A stretch of DNA of 64,000 bases from Klebsiella pneumoniae (GTDB taxonomy: Bacteria > Myxococcota_A > UBA796 > SXON01), in NCBI GenBank assembly GCA_945861635.1, contig CAMAWH010000004.1, positions 106,740 to 170,739 on the forward strand, given 5' to 3'. Position 1 is the stretch's first letter, and every line of letters starts with the position of its first letter. Below the pieces are notes generated by a model, which had not been told where the DNA came from, made no database searches, and saw nothing but the letters and a program-made list of their open reading frames with translations. Both the position numbers and the translations under genes were made by a program. Below, in pieces: positions 17,161 to 24,993 of the stretch.

Positions 17161-17892
17161 ATGGTCAACAAACGCGCGTTCGTGATCGAGGCCTGGCTTG
17201 CCGCCGCACTGGTTTCCTGCACGTTTGAGGGAGACGAGGCGGGGGAGTGTAGCGATGGTGCCGACAATGATCGGAACGAACAGTTTGATTGTGACGACGC
17301 AGCCTGCGCGGGCAGCCCGGACTGCACGGACGCAGCCGACGCAGACGCCGACGCCGACGCCGACGCCGACGTGGACGCGGATACGGATACGGATACCGAC
17401 GCCGACGCCGATTTCAACATCTACGCTTCCTTCACGCTGGTCTACGTGTTCACGTGGGATTTCGACGACACGTTCGGTTCCGTCCTCGATCTGTACGGAC
17501 TGGCCGATTGCTCGACCACCTACGACGCGGCGGGCGTCGCCCTCACGGAAGCAGAGGGTACGGCCACGTTCTACGGCACGTGGGGGCTCACGTCGTCGGA
17601 TTGCAACGAATCGCTGCTCGGGGTCGCGTGGGTCGATGCTTCAGGAGATGCCTACGCGAGCTTCGTTTCGTTGGACGGCGGCGCAACGCTGGACAGTTGG
17701 ATCGAGCACGGCAACGTTGCGGACACCACGCCGCTGGAGGAGCCGAGCAAACATGAGCAGTGGTACATCACGGGCATGGCAGCTCCGATCGCGTCCGATG
17801 TCGCGACGCATGCAGTGCAGGAATCGTTCGACCTGAACGGCATCCCTACGATACTGCATCACGACCTGGCCGTTACTTTCGTCCCTCGTTGA
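17161..17892 (+). CDS. Secreted lipoprotein with Asp-rich repeat linker
   Basis: The 243-residue product has a signal peptide ending at LAAALVSC with Cys as the lipid site. A short motif ECSDGADNDRNEQFDCDDA follows, resembling the Cys/Asp metal-binding repeats of MopE-like proteins, and then a low-complexity run of alternating Asp with Ala, Val or Thr (coded by 17335-17412). The C-terminal 160 residues form a beta-rich domain of no known family. The Asp run should be flexible, highly acidic and able to bind calcium. The gene is divergent from the cyclase and overlaps the convergent PDZ gene by 20 bp. Confidence 0.75.
   Translation: MVNKRAFVIEAWLAAALVSCTFEGDEAGECSDGADNDRNEQFDCDDAACAGSPDCTDAADADADADADADVDADTDTDTDADADFNIYASFTLVYVFTWDFDDTFGSVLDLYGLADCSTTYDAAGVALTEAEGTATFYGTWGLTSSDCNESLLGVAWVDASGDAYASFVSLDGGATLDSWIEHGNVADTTPLEEPSKHEQWYITGMAAPIASDVATHAVQESFDLNGIPTILHHDLAVTFVPR
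17335..17412. repeat. GACGCC-type hexanucleotide repeat coding an Asp-rich linker
   Basis: Imperfect tandem units of GACGCC, GATACG and GATACC run in frame within the lipoprotein gene, giving Asp at every second residue. Such repeats are prone to slippage and may vary in length between strains. Confidence 0.85.
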
Positions 17893-18886
17893 TTTCGCGT
17901 TCCAGGCGTTCGCGCAACTCTTCCTCGGGGATCGCCAGCCCTTCGGTGCGCCGCTCGGTCGCCTCGACGTCCTCGATTCGCTCGCGTCGAAATTGCACGC
18001 GTCGTGTTCCACTATCGTTTGAGACGAGAAGATTCACCATAGACCCTTCGGTACCAAGGCCCACGGCGACAAAATCCGTGGGCGACATTCCTTCGGTGTC
18101 GTGGCCGTCCACCTTCAGGATGAGGTCTCCCTCCAGTAAGCCAGCCTCGTCTGCAGGTGTCCCCCCGAAAACCGTCATGACGCGAATCCCTTCGTCCGCC
18201 GGCATCACCTGAATGCCCATCCCTGCTACCGGCCCGTCGTCCACCGCGAAGTCGTAGGCTCGATCGGTGTCCAACGCGCTGAAGGTCACCGGCGCGCTGG
18301 GCCGGGAGAGCAGCCCGTCGGTGACGAGGGCCATCAACTCACACCCGGCACGGCGCGTCGCGAGCGAGTACCGCCCTTGCGCGTCCGTTTCCGCTACCGC
18401 ATTGCACCCCTCTACGCGCGCCCCTGCCAGCGGCTTTCCCTGCAGGTTTCGGACGGTTCCATGCACCTGCCAATCCTCGCCGACCCGGCAGCGGTACACG
18501 GTGCCCCCGGCGAGTTCGACCTCTCCGAGCATCGTGGTGCGTCCGTTTCGCTCCCACGCGATGTTCCACGTGCCGGTCGGCAGCGACAGGGTCAGCGCGT
18601 CGTCCGTTTCGGAGGCCACGGAGCCGCCTCCACCGGCCTCGAACGCGACCAGATCGCCGGGGTCTCCTTCTGCCGTAAAGACGCATTGAACGATGGCAAG
18701 GTCGCTCGGGAGTGCGAGCGGGCGCTCCTCGGCCGGTTGCGACAATGGAGCGCGGTGCACCCCCGGAACGGCGGCGCGCCGCCATGACTGGCTCTCCCGG
18801 GAGGAGCGCGCCATCTCCTCACGCGTCCACCACACCGCGACGGCGATCGCGGCCAGAACGGCGAGGACGAGGAACCGACGGCGCAC
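17873..18886 (-). CDS. Envelope protein with carboxypeptidase-regulatory-like and PDZ domains
   Basis: The 337-residue protein starts with a basic tip and one hydrophobic segment (FLVLAVLAAIAVAVWW), so it is a signal-anchored or exported protein. Residues about 70-140 are beta-rich. A CarboxypepD_reg-like domain follows (VHGTVRNLQGKPLAGARVEG to RYSL). The PDZ domain is at about 215-300, with the GMGIQVMP strand and AGLLEGDLILKVDG. A charged helix closes the protein. No protease motif is present, so it is probably a binding or scaffold protein in the periplasm. Confidence 0.8.
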   Translation of the reverse strand: MRRRFLVLAVLAAIAVAVWWTREEMARSSRESQSWRRAAVPGVHRAPLSQPAEERPLALPSDLAIVQCVFTAEGDPGDLVAFEAGGGGSVASETDDALTLSLPTGTWNIAWERNGRTTMLGEVELAGGTVYRCRVGEDWQVHGTVRNLQGKPLAGARVEGCNAVAETDAQGRYSLATRRAGCELMALVTDGLLSRPSAPVTFSALDTDRAYDFAVDDGPVAGMGIQVMPADEGIRVMTVFGGTPADEAGLLEGDLILKVDGHDTEGMSPTDFVAVGLGTEGSMVNLLVSNDSGTRRVQFRRERIEDVEATERRTEGLAIPEEELRERLEREINEGRK

Positions 18887-18943
18887 ACCCGCAGCGTAGC
18901 GCGGAGCTTGCCGATCGCGCCTCTACTCTCAACCTGCCCGCCA

Positions 18944-20509
18944 TTACAGCGGCTCAACGTCGAACAGTTCCATTCCCGGGTTTTCGCGCATCGCGTATTG
19001 CAGGGGCCATGGGCTCTCGGAGAGCGCGACCGGGCGATGGTGGCGGTCCTCTACCACCGTGTAGTCACGACGCGCGCGCATCCACTCCAACCCCGCCGGA
19101 TTGCCGCCGATCCAACGGGCAAATCGATACGGAACCGAGTCGAGAACGGCCTTTACGCCGTACTCATTCTCCAGCCGATGCATGAGCACCTCGAATTGCA
19201 GCTGGCCCACCGCCCCGAGGTACGGGTCCTGCTCGCCCAACTCCGGGCGATAGAACAGCTGGATTGCGCCTTCCTGCGAAAGTTGCTGTAGCCCGGCAAC
19301 CAGATGTTTGCGCTTCAGCGGATCCTTCAACTTCACGCGGGCGAAATACTCCGGGGCGAAGCGAGGAATGCCCTCATAGTTCAGGGGCTCGCCGTTGAAA
19401 AGCGTGTCCCCGATGCGCAACGAGCCGGTGTCGAATAATCCAACGACATCGCCAGGATAGGCCTCATCCACAAGCGTGCGTTCCGACGCGAGGAAGCTGT
19501 GCGGCTTGGCGAGCTTGACCGTTTCTCCGGTGCGGTGCAGCGTGACGTCCATGCCGCGTTCAAACTTCCCACTTTGAATGCGAAGAAACGCGACGCGATC
19601 CCGGTGGCGCGGGTTCATGTTCGCCTGGATCTTGAAGATGAAGCCGCTGAACCGTTCGTCCTCGGGCGCGCGCGGCGTGCCTTGACACGGGCGCTGGCGG
19701 GGGCCGGGCGCGATGTCCACCATCGCTTCCAGAAAGGGCTCGACGCCAAAATTCTTCATCGCAGAACCGAAGAACACGGGCGTTTGCTTCCCCGCGAGGA
19801 AGCGCTCCCGCGTGTAGGCCTCACCTGCGCCGTCGAGCAACTCCAACTCCTCCTGGAGCGGGCCGCGCAAACGATCGGACAACGCGTCGATCTTCATGCG
19901 CTTGAACTCGACGAGTTCAGTACCGCGCGTCTCGTTGTCGAACTGCAGAACCTCGTCGGTACCTCGCACCGCGACCCCGCAAAACTCCCGCCCATTGCCG
20001 ACGGGCCAGTTCACGGCGGCGCATTCGATCCCGAGCGCCTTGCCGACGTCGTCGAGGAGCTGCATCGGCTCGATCCCGTCACGGTCGCACTTGTTGATGA
20101 ACGTGAGCACCGGGATGCCGCGCATTCGACACACGTCGAACAACTTCCGCGTTCGATCCTCGACTCCCTTCGCGTTATCGATGAGCATGACGGCACAATC
20201 GACCGCCGCAAGCACGCGATAGGTGTCTTCCGAGAAGTCGGCGTGGCCGGGCGTGTCGAGGAGGTTGCAGCGCCGCCCGCGATAGTCGAATTGCAAAACC
20301 GACGAGGTGATGGATATTCCTCGTTCCTGCTCCATTTGCATCCAGTCACTCACCGCGTGCCGCGATGCTTTTCGTGACTTCACGGCGCCTGCCATGTGGA
20401 TTGCGCCCGAGTAGAGCAGGAGCTTTTCCGTCAGCGTGGTTTTGCCAGCGTCGGGATGCGAGATGATGGCGAAGGTGCGGCGGCGGCCGGCTTCGGAGGC
20501 GAGGTCCAT
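18944..20509 (-). CDS. prfC: Peptide chain release factor 3
   Basis: The 521-residue GTPase matches RF3 over its full length. G1 is SHPDAGKTT, G3 is DTPGHADFSEDTYR, and G4 is NKCDRD. The RF3-specific blocks SRKASRHAVSDWMQMEQERG and FQVEVLMHRLENEYGV-like sequence (here LQFEVLMHRLENEYGV) separate it from EF-G and TypA. RF3 releases RF1 and RF2 from the ribosome after peptide release, using GTP. It stands alone on the minus strand, downstream of a lipoprotein gene. Confidence 0.96.
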   Translation of the reverse strand: MDLASEAGRRRTFAIISHPDAGKTTLTEKLLLYSGAIHMAGAVKSRKASRHAVSDWMQMEQERGISITSSVLQFDYRGRRCNLLDTPGHADFSEDTYRVLAAVDCAVMLIDNAKGVEDRTRKLFDVCRMRGIPVLTFINKCDRDGIEPMQLLDDVGKALGIECAAVNWPVGNGREFCGVAVRGTDEVLQFDNETRGTELVEFKRMKIDALSDRLRGPLQEELELLDGAGEAYTRERFLAGKQTPVFFGSAMKNFGVEPFLEAMVDIAPGPRQRPCQGTPRAPEDERFSGFIFKIQANMNPRHRDRVAFLRIQSGKFERGMDVTLHRTGETVKLAKPHSFLASERTLVDEAYPGDVVGLFDTGSLRIGDTLFNGEPLNYEGIPRFAPEYFARVKLKDPLKRKHLVAGLQQLSQEGAIQLFYRPELGEQDPYLGAVGQLQFEVLMHRLENEYGVKAVLDSVPYRFARWIGGNPAGLEWMRARRDYTVVEDRHHRPVALSESPWPLQYAMRENPGMELFDVEPL

Positions 20510-20557
20510 GGCGGGGGGCGACTAACCGGGATTCGGCGGCGGCGGGCCCGACCCACG

Positions 20558-21346
20558 CTACCGGGCACACCCCTCGTCTACGTCTCCATCGCAATCGTTA
20601 TCGGCGCCGTCGCAGCTCTCGTCTGCCCCTGGATGCACGTCCGAATCGGTGTCATCGCAGTCATTGCCACCCAATTCTTCGTCGGTGTCACCGTCACCAT
20701 CGACATCACCAGGGAGCACGGAAAACGTGACGGAGTCGTCTTCCGTGGCGCCGAGGGGGTCGGTAGCGCGGACGGTAAGGGTGTGGTTCCCCGCGCGAAG
20801 GGGCAGCGAAAAAATCACGCTTCCCGCAGCATCCGCCGTGGTGGGTGCGTCGGCCCCCTCCGCCGCCCCGCCCCACGCCAGCGTAAGGCTGCTGACATCA
20901 TCGTCACGGTCACTGACTTCGGCCCGCACGAATACCGTCAGCGTGTCGGCATATTCCGCGTTCCAGCGAGGCTCATGCAAGTTGATTTGCGGAATTTTGT
21001 CGTCTCGCACGGTGAAGCCGATGGTGTCCACACCGCCGATTCCGCCGGCGTCAACCGCTGTCACGGCAACGGTGTACTCCCCTGGATCAAAGCCGTGTTC
21101 GAGCGTCAGCGTGGCGCCGTCGGTGGTCGTCGTGAACACACCGTCCAACTCGCCGCCCGGGTCCGCAGCCCACGTCCAGACGGCGTCCTCGGGTCTCGTC
21201 ACGTCGTCGGTAAACGTGGCGGACAACGTGATCGCTTGCCCCGCGCGCACCTCCGCAACGGCCGCGAGCGCGACGACCGGCGGCTCGTTCGCCACCGCGA
21301 CGGCTCCGGTGCACGCAGCGACGGCAAGGAAGAAGACAAAGGGCAT
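20558..21346 (-). CDS. Secreted lipoprotein with PKD-like domains and a MopE-type motif
   Basis: I choose the ATG at 21346 (MPFVFFLAVAACTG), which gives a compact lipoprotein signal; a GTG at 21370 is in frame. The 262-residue product has two beta-sandwich segments like PKD/Ig domains (EPPVVALAAV ... and IPQINLHEPRW ...). It ends with a Cys/Asp motif (NDCDDTDSDVHPGADESC and NDCDGDVDEGC) of the MopE type found in many deltaproteobacterial surface proteins. It is probably anchored in the outer membrane and may bind calcium or another metal. It is divergent from the sulfatase operon with only 26 bp between starts. Confidence 0.75.
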   Translation of the reverse strand: MPFVFFLAVAACTGAVAVANEPPVVALAAVAEVRAGQAITLSATFTDDVTRPEDAVWTWAADPGGELDGVFTTTTDGATLTLEHGFDPGEYTVAVTAVDAGGIGGVDTIGFTVRDDKIPQINLHEPRWNAEYADTLTVFVRAEVSDRDDDVSSLTLAWGGAAEGADAPTTADAAGSVIFSLPLRAGNHTLTVRATDPLGATEDDSVTFSVLPGDVDGDGDTDEELGGNDCDDTDSDVHPGADESCDGADNDCDGDVDEGCAR

Positions 21347-21372
21347 GGGCGGCGCGATGATAGCAGGCACGC

Positions 21373-23076
21373 ATGCGGTCGCCGCTCGGTTTTGCGCTCG
21401 CGCTCGGGTTCACCGGCGGGTTGGTGGAGGCAGCCGTCCGTCTGTCGCCGCGGATGGGGCTCGATGGTCGTCAAGTGGCGACGTTTGTTGGGCTGTCGGT
21501 GGTGTTGTCGTTGGCGTGGACCGTCGGGAGCGTGATTGCGGTTGGGCGTGGTGATCGCGCCCATGGAATCGTGCTCGGCGCGTACATCGGCATGCAGGCC
21601 GCGGTGAACTACCGCTTCGAGGTCGTGCTCAACGAGTTCGTGCGGGAACCGCGGGTGTGGGTGGGCGTTCTCGGCTGCTTTCTCGTCGGGCTCGCGATCG
21701 GAGTCGCTGTCAATCCCGCCTTACGACGTTGGATGTGGATAGGCCCCGTGCTGGCGGTCGCGGCCATTCCGGGTCGAATGGCGCCTACGCCGCGCGGCGC
21801 CGTGACGCGCCCATCCGTTCTGTTCGTCTCGATGGACACGACGCGCTTCGATCACGTGGCGGACAAGCCGAACTTTGCACGTTTGACGCGGGAAGGCGTG
21901 CTGTTCACGCAAGCCATCGCCGCGGCTCCGATTACGGCGCCGAGCCACCTCGCGATGTTTACCGGCAGTGCGCCCTACCGTTCCGGTGTCGTGGCAAACG
22001 GAACCAACATCGGGCAGCGCGATCTGTTGTGGAAAAGTCTCGGCGGAATGCCGAGCGCTGCCTTCGTGGCTGGTTTTCCGCTCCATTCCAAATACGGGTG
22101 GGCGCAGGGGATTGACGTCTACGACGACGACTTTGGTTGGATTCCCGGATTGGAGTCGCTCTCCCTCAAAAAAGCCTGGAATCAAGTGGCGATCAAGGAG
22201 CACGCTCTGCGCGAACGAAGCGCCGAACGCGTGCTCCGGCGGGCCATCCCATGGCTCACGTCGCATCGTGACGCGCCGTTCTTCGCGCTTGTGCACTTCT
22301 ACGATCCGCATGGGCCCTATGAGAGCGCTCACAACGTAGAGATCGGTGCTCCTGCCGCGGGCACGCCACTCGCTCTTCCGGCGTACTGGCCCGCCCCGTT
22401 TCGCGGCATCGCCGACCCGATCTGGTTGGCGCGCGCGTACGACGGAGAGGTGCGGACGGTAGACGACGCGATCGGTGCCTTGCTCGCCGCGCTTGGTCCA
22501 GCGCTCGACCGCACTATCGTTGTCGTCACGGCGGATCATGGAGAGACATTTCTTGAGCACACGCCCAACTTCGATCACGGCGACACGCTGTATGACGACG
22601 TGCTGCGCGTGCCGCTGGTCGTCCGCTACCCGCCCGTTGCGAAGCCCGGGTTGGTGGTCGATTGTCAGGTGGCCGGCATCGATCTGACGCCGACGATTCT
22701 GAATTTGGCGGGGATTTCGGACGGCGTGGCGCGGCAGGGTCTTTCGCGCGTTCCTGAGTTGAAGGGCGAGCCATGTCGTGACGCACCCGTACTCGCAAGC
22801 ACCACGGCGGGTCGCTTTACGGCTGTACCCCCTGTCGATCACGCGCTGCGGGGTGCGGGGACCAAGCTCATCCTGAAGCAGTCGGGCGCCGCTGAATTCT
22901 ACGACCTTATGGGGGACCCGGAGGAGGCGCGGAACCTCGCGCCGTCGATGGAGTCGGAAGCGGTGGGCGAACTGCTCCGGCGGCTCCTTGCCGCGGGTTC
23001 GGCCGCGGTCCCTCCCGATCAAGACGCCACCACCCGAGAGGCCCTGAAGGCGCTTGGCTACACCTCCGAACCCTGA
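21373..23076 (+). CDS. Membrane-bound sulfatase-fold enzyme (alkaline phosphatase superfamily)
   Basis: The 567-residue protein has about four N-terminal membrane helices (to about residue 140) and a sulfatase-type domain. The metal-binding start is VLFVSMDTTRFDH; the candidate nucleophile is Thr in PITAPSHLAMFTG, not the Cys/Ser of CxPxR that becomes formylglycine in true sulfatases. The second metal site is VVVTADHGETFLEH. The Thr-type site with PSH is shared with phosphoethanolamine or glycerophosphate transferases and related enzymes, so a phospho-group transfer or hydrolysis is as likely as sulfate ester hydrolysis. It overlaps the next sulfatase-fold gene by 23 bp. Confidence 0.85.
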   Translation: MRSPLGFALALGFTGGLVEAAVRLSPRMGLDGRQVATFVGLSVVLSLAWTVGSVIAVGRGDRAHGIVLGAYIGMQAAVNYRFEVVLNEFVREPRVWVGVLGCFLVGLAIGVAVNPALRRWMWIGPVLAVAAIPGRMAPTPRGAVTRPSVLFVSMDTTRFDHVADKPNFARLTREGVLFTQAIAAAPITAPSHLAMFTGSAPYRSGVVANGTNIGQRDLLWKSLGGMPSAAFVAGFPLHSKYGWAQGIDVYDDDFGWIPGLESLSLKKAWNQVAIKEHALRERSAERVLRRAIPWLTSHRDAPFFALVHFYDPHGPYESAHNVEIGAPAAGTPLALPAYWPAPFRGIADPIWLARAYDGEVRTVDDAIGALLAALGPALDRTIVVVTADHGETFLEHTPNFDHGDTLYDDVLRVPLVVRYPPVAKPGLVVDCQVAGIDLTPTILNLAGISDGVARQGLSRVPELKGEPCRDAPVLASTTAGRFTAVPPVDHALRGAGTKLILKQSGAAEFYDLMGDPEEARNLAPSMESEAVGELLRRLLAAGSAAVPPDQDATTREALKALGYTSEP

Positions 23077-24958
23077 CGATCTGTTCGACGTGCCACCGGT
23101 CCCCGACCGTTGGATGTGGCGCCGTGTTGGCGGACAGGTCGCGATGGCGGGAGCGTTTGCCGGGGGTATCGAGGCCGTCGGACTCTCGCTCACCGTCAAG
23201 TTGCTGCTCACCCCGATCGAGGTCCTCACGCTGGCCGGAGTTGCGGTCGTGGCCGACGGCGCGCTCGGGGGTATCTGTGGCGTCGTCGGTGGCGCCGTTG
23301 GGCAGTTCGCGATGCGACATCGGCCGCGTTGGCGTCGCTATCGGGCCGGATTTGTGTTCGGCGTGGTGTTGATGGCCGCGTTTTTTGTCTTCCCGTTGGC
23401 GCGGGAGCTGTGGGAGCGCGGGCAGCGCATCGCGGCGTCGGGAATGATCGGCCTGATTTGCAGCATTGGCGTCATGAGCTGGTTCAACGCCGGGTACTGG
23501 TACCGTCGTGAGATGCTGGGCGCCGCGCCGCGAATCGGATGGAAGGGGGTGGCGATTGTGGTGACGGCCGCGCTCGTCCTGATCTCGCCGTTCACGCGCC
23601 CCGGCGAAAAGATGGCCGAGTTGCCGGCGCCCGCAGATGCGCCGAACCTCATTCTGATCACCGTGGACACGCTCCGCCGCGATCACGTCGGTGCCTTCGG
23701 GAGCGTCGTGAACACCCCCGTGCTTGATCGCCTCGCCCGGGAGGGTGCTGCCTTCGATCAGGCCATCACCTCGCTTCCGGAGACCGAGCCCGCTCACGCG
23801 TCCATGTTTACGGGACTCCCGCCCGTGCAGACGGGCGTGGTCGCCAACGGCATGGTGCTGGCGAACGGGCATTTCACGGTGGCCGAGATGTTGTCACTGT
23901 CGGGCTGGAGGACGGGAGCATTCGTAAGTTCCTACGCGGTGGACTCGACGACGGGCCTCGATCAGGGATTTTCCGTCTACGACGATGATTTCCTTCACGT
24001 TTTGCGCGGGATTTCTGAGGTGCGCGCGGCTCGCGTGGCGTTGCGCATCCTCATGCGCTTCGGCGATCCGGCAGATTTCCCTTCCCTCCTTGAGCGAAAG
24101 GCACCGGAAACCATCGCGGGCGCCTTGCGATGGGCGGACCACGCCGGACCGAGCTTTTTGTGGGTCCATCTTTTCGAGCCACACTCCCCGTATGAATCGC
24201 ATACAACGCCGGATGTTGCCGCGGCGGCGGCGCTTGCGGGTGCTCCGCCGGCCATCGACCACCGACGGATTCTGGCTGCGGAGCCCGGCTACGCCTACAC
24301 GCGCGAGGAGGAGCAGGAACTTCGCGCGTTGTACCGAGAGGAAGTCGAGTACATCGACGGCCAGATCGGGGTCTTGCTCGACGGACTTCGCGCGGTGCAC
24401 GCCCTCGACAACGCTGTGGTCGTCGTGACCGCCGATCACGGGGAAAGTCTCGGTGAGCACGGCATCATGTTCAATCATCATGGGCTCTACGACGACGTCA
24501 TCCGCGTGCCGCTGATCGTGTGGTCGTCGCAACCGACGTGGACGCCGGGGATGCATATCGGGCGGCAGGTCACCGTCGATGACATTGCGAACACCCTGGT
24601 CGAAGCAGGCCTTCACTCACGGCTGTCCAAAACGGACTCGCTGCCGCTCACCTCGCTGCTCGCGGGCGATGACGTGGCGGCCCGTCCGGTTCTGCTGATG
24701 GGGCGCCTTGGACGCGCGCTTTCAGACGGGCGCCTGTTCGGCGTCCGCGATCCAAAGGGGGTCAAGTACATCCGCGGTGCGGACTCGGACGAGGTGTACG
24801 ATCTCACCGACGACCCGGGAGAGGCGTCCAACCTGGCGTCCGAGCAGCCGGAGGCGGTAAAAAGTGGGAGAGCGAACGTGGAGATTCTGCGTACGCGCGT
24901 CGTGGACGGGCCGGCGGACCTGGCCGGCCAGTTGAAGGCGCTCGGCTATCACGAGTAG
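23054..24958 (+). CDS. Second membrane-bound sulfatase-fold enzyme
   Basis: The start is taken as TTG 23054, within the end of the previous gene and three bases after GAAGG; an ATG at 23114 is an alternative that trims 20 residues. The 634-residue product has about four N-terminal membrane helices, then LILITVDTLRRDHVGAFG with metal-binding Asp, candidate nucleophile Thr in LPETEPAHASMFTG, and VVVTADHGESLGEHG. It is a paralogue of the preceding protein (both end with an EALKALGY or LKALGY tail typical of this family). The operon with the YfhO-like membrane protein suggests action on a surface glycan or lipid head group. Confidence 0.85.
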   Translation: MATPPNPDDLFDVPPVPDRWMWRRVGGQVAMAGAFAGGIEAVGLSLTVKLLLTPIEVLTLAGVAVVADGALGGICGVVGGAVGQFAMRHRPRWRRYRAGFVFGVVLMAAFFVFPLARELWERGQRIAASGMIGLICSIGVMSWFNAGYWYRREMLGAAPRIGWKGVAIVVTAALVLISPFTRPGEKMAELPAPADAPNLILITVDTLRRDHVGAFGSVVNTPVLDRLAREGAAFDQAITSLPETEPAHASMFTGLPPVQTGVVANGMVLANGHFTVAEMLSLSGWRTGAFVSSYAVDSTTGLDQGFSVYDDDFLHVLRGISEVRAARVALRILMRFGDPADFPSLLERKAPETIAGALRWADHAGPSFLWVHLFEPHSPYESHTTPDVAAAAALAGAPPAIDHRRILAAEPGYAYTREEEQELRALYREEVEYIDGQIGVLLDGLRAVHALDNAVVVVTADHGESLGEHGIMFNHHGLYDDVIRVPLIVWSSQPTWTPGMHIGRQVTVDDIANTLVEAGLHSRLSKTDSLPLTSLLAGDDVAARPVLLMGRLGRALSDGRLFGVRDPKGVKYIRGADSDEVYDLTDDPGEASNLASEQPEAVKSGRANVEILRTRVVDGPADLAGQLKALGYHE

Positions 24959-24993
24959 CAGGCCGGCGGGCTGCGGTTAATCACCCGGGACGC

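Noticed and set aside
16020..17228. 402-codon plus-strand frame opposite the cyclase
   Set aside because: Antisense shadow of a gene with intact cyclase motifs; no start site and Arg/Gly-rich product.
17121..17420. N-terminal extension of the cyclase frame to 17420
   Set aside because: The extra residues are the reverse of the Asp-repeat in the neighbouring lipoprotein gene and form a Ser/Ala/Val low-complexity run.
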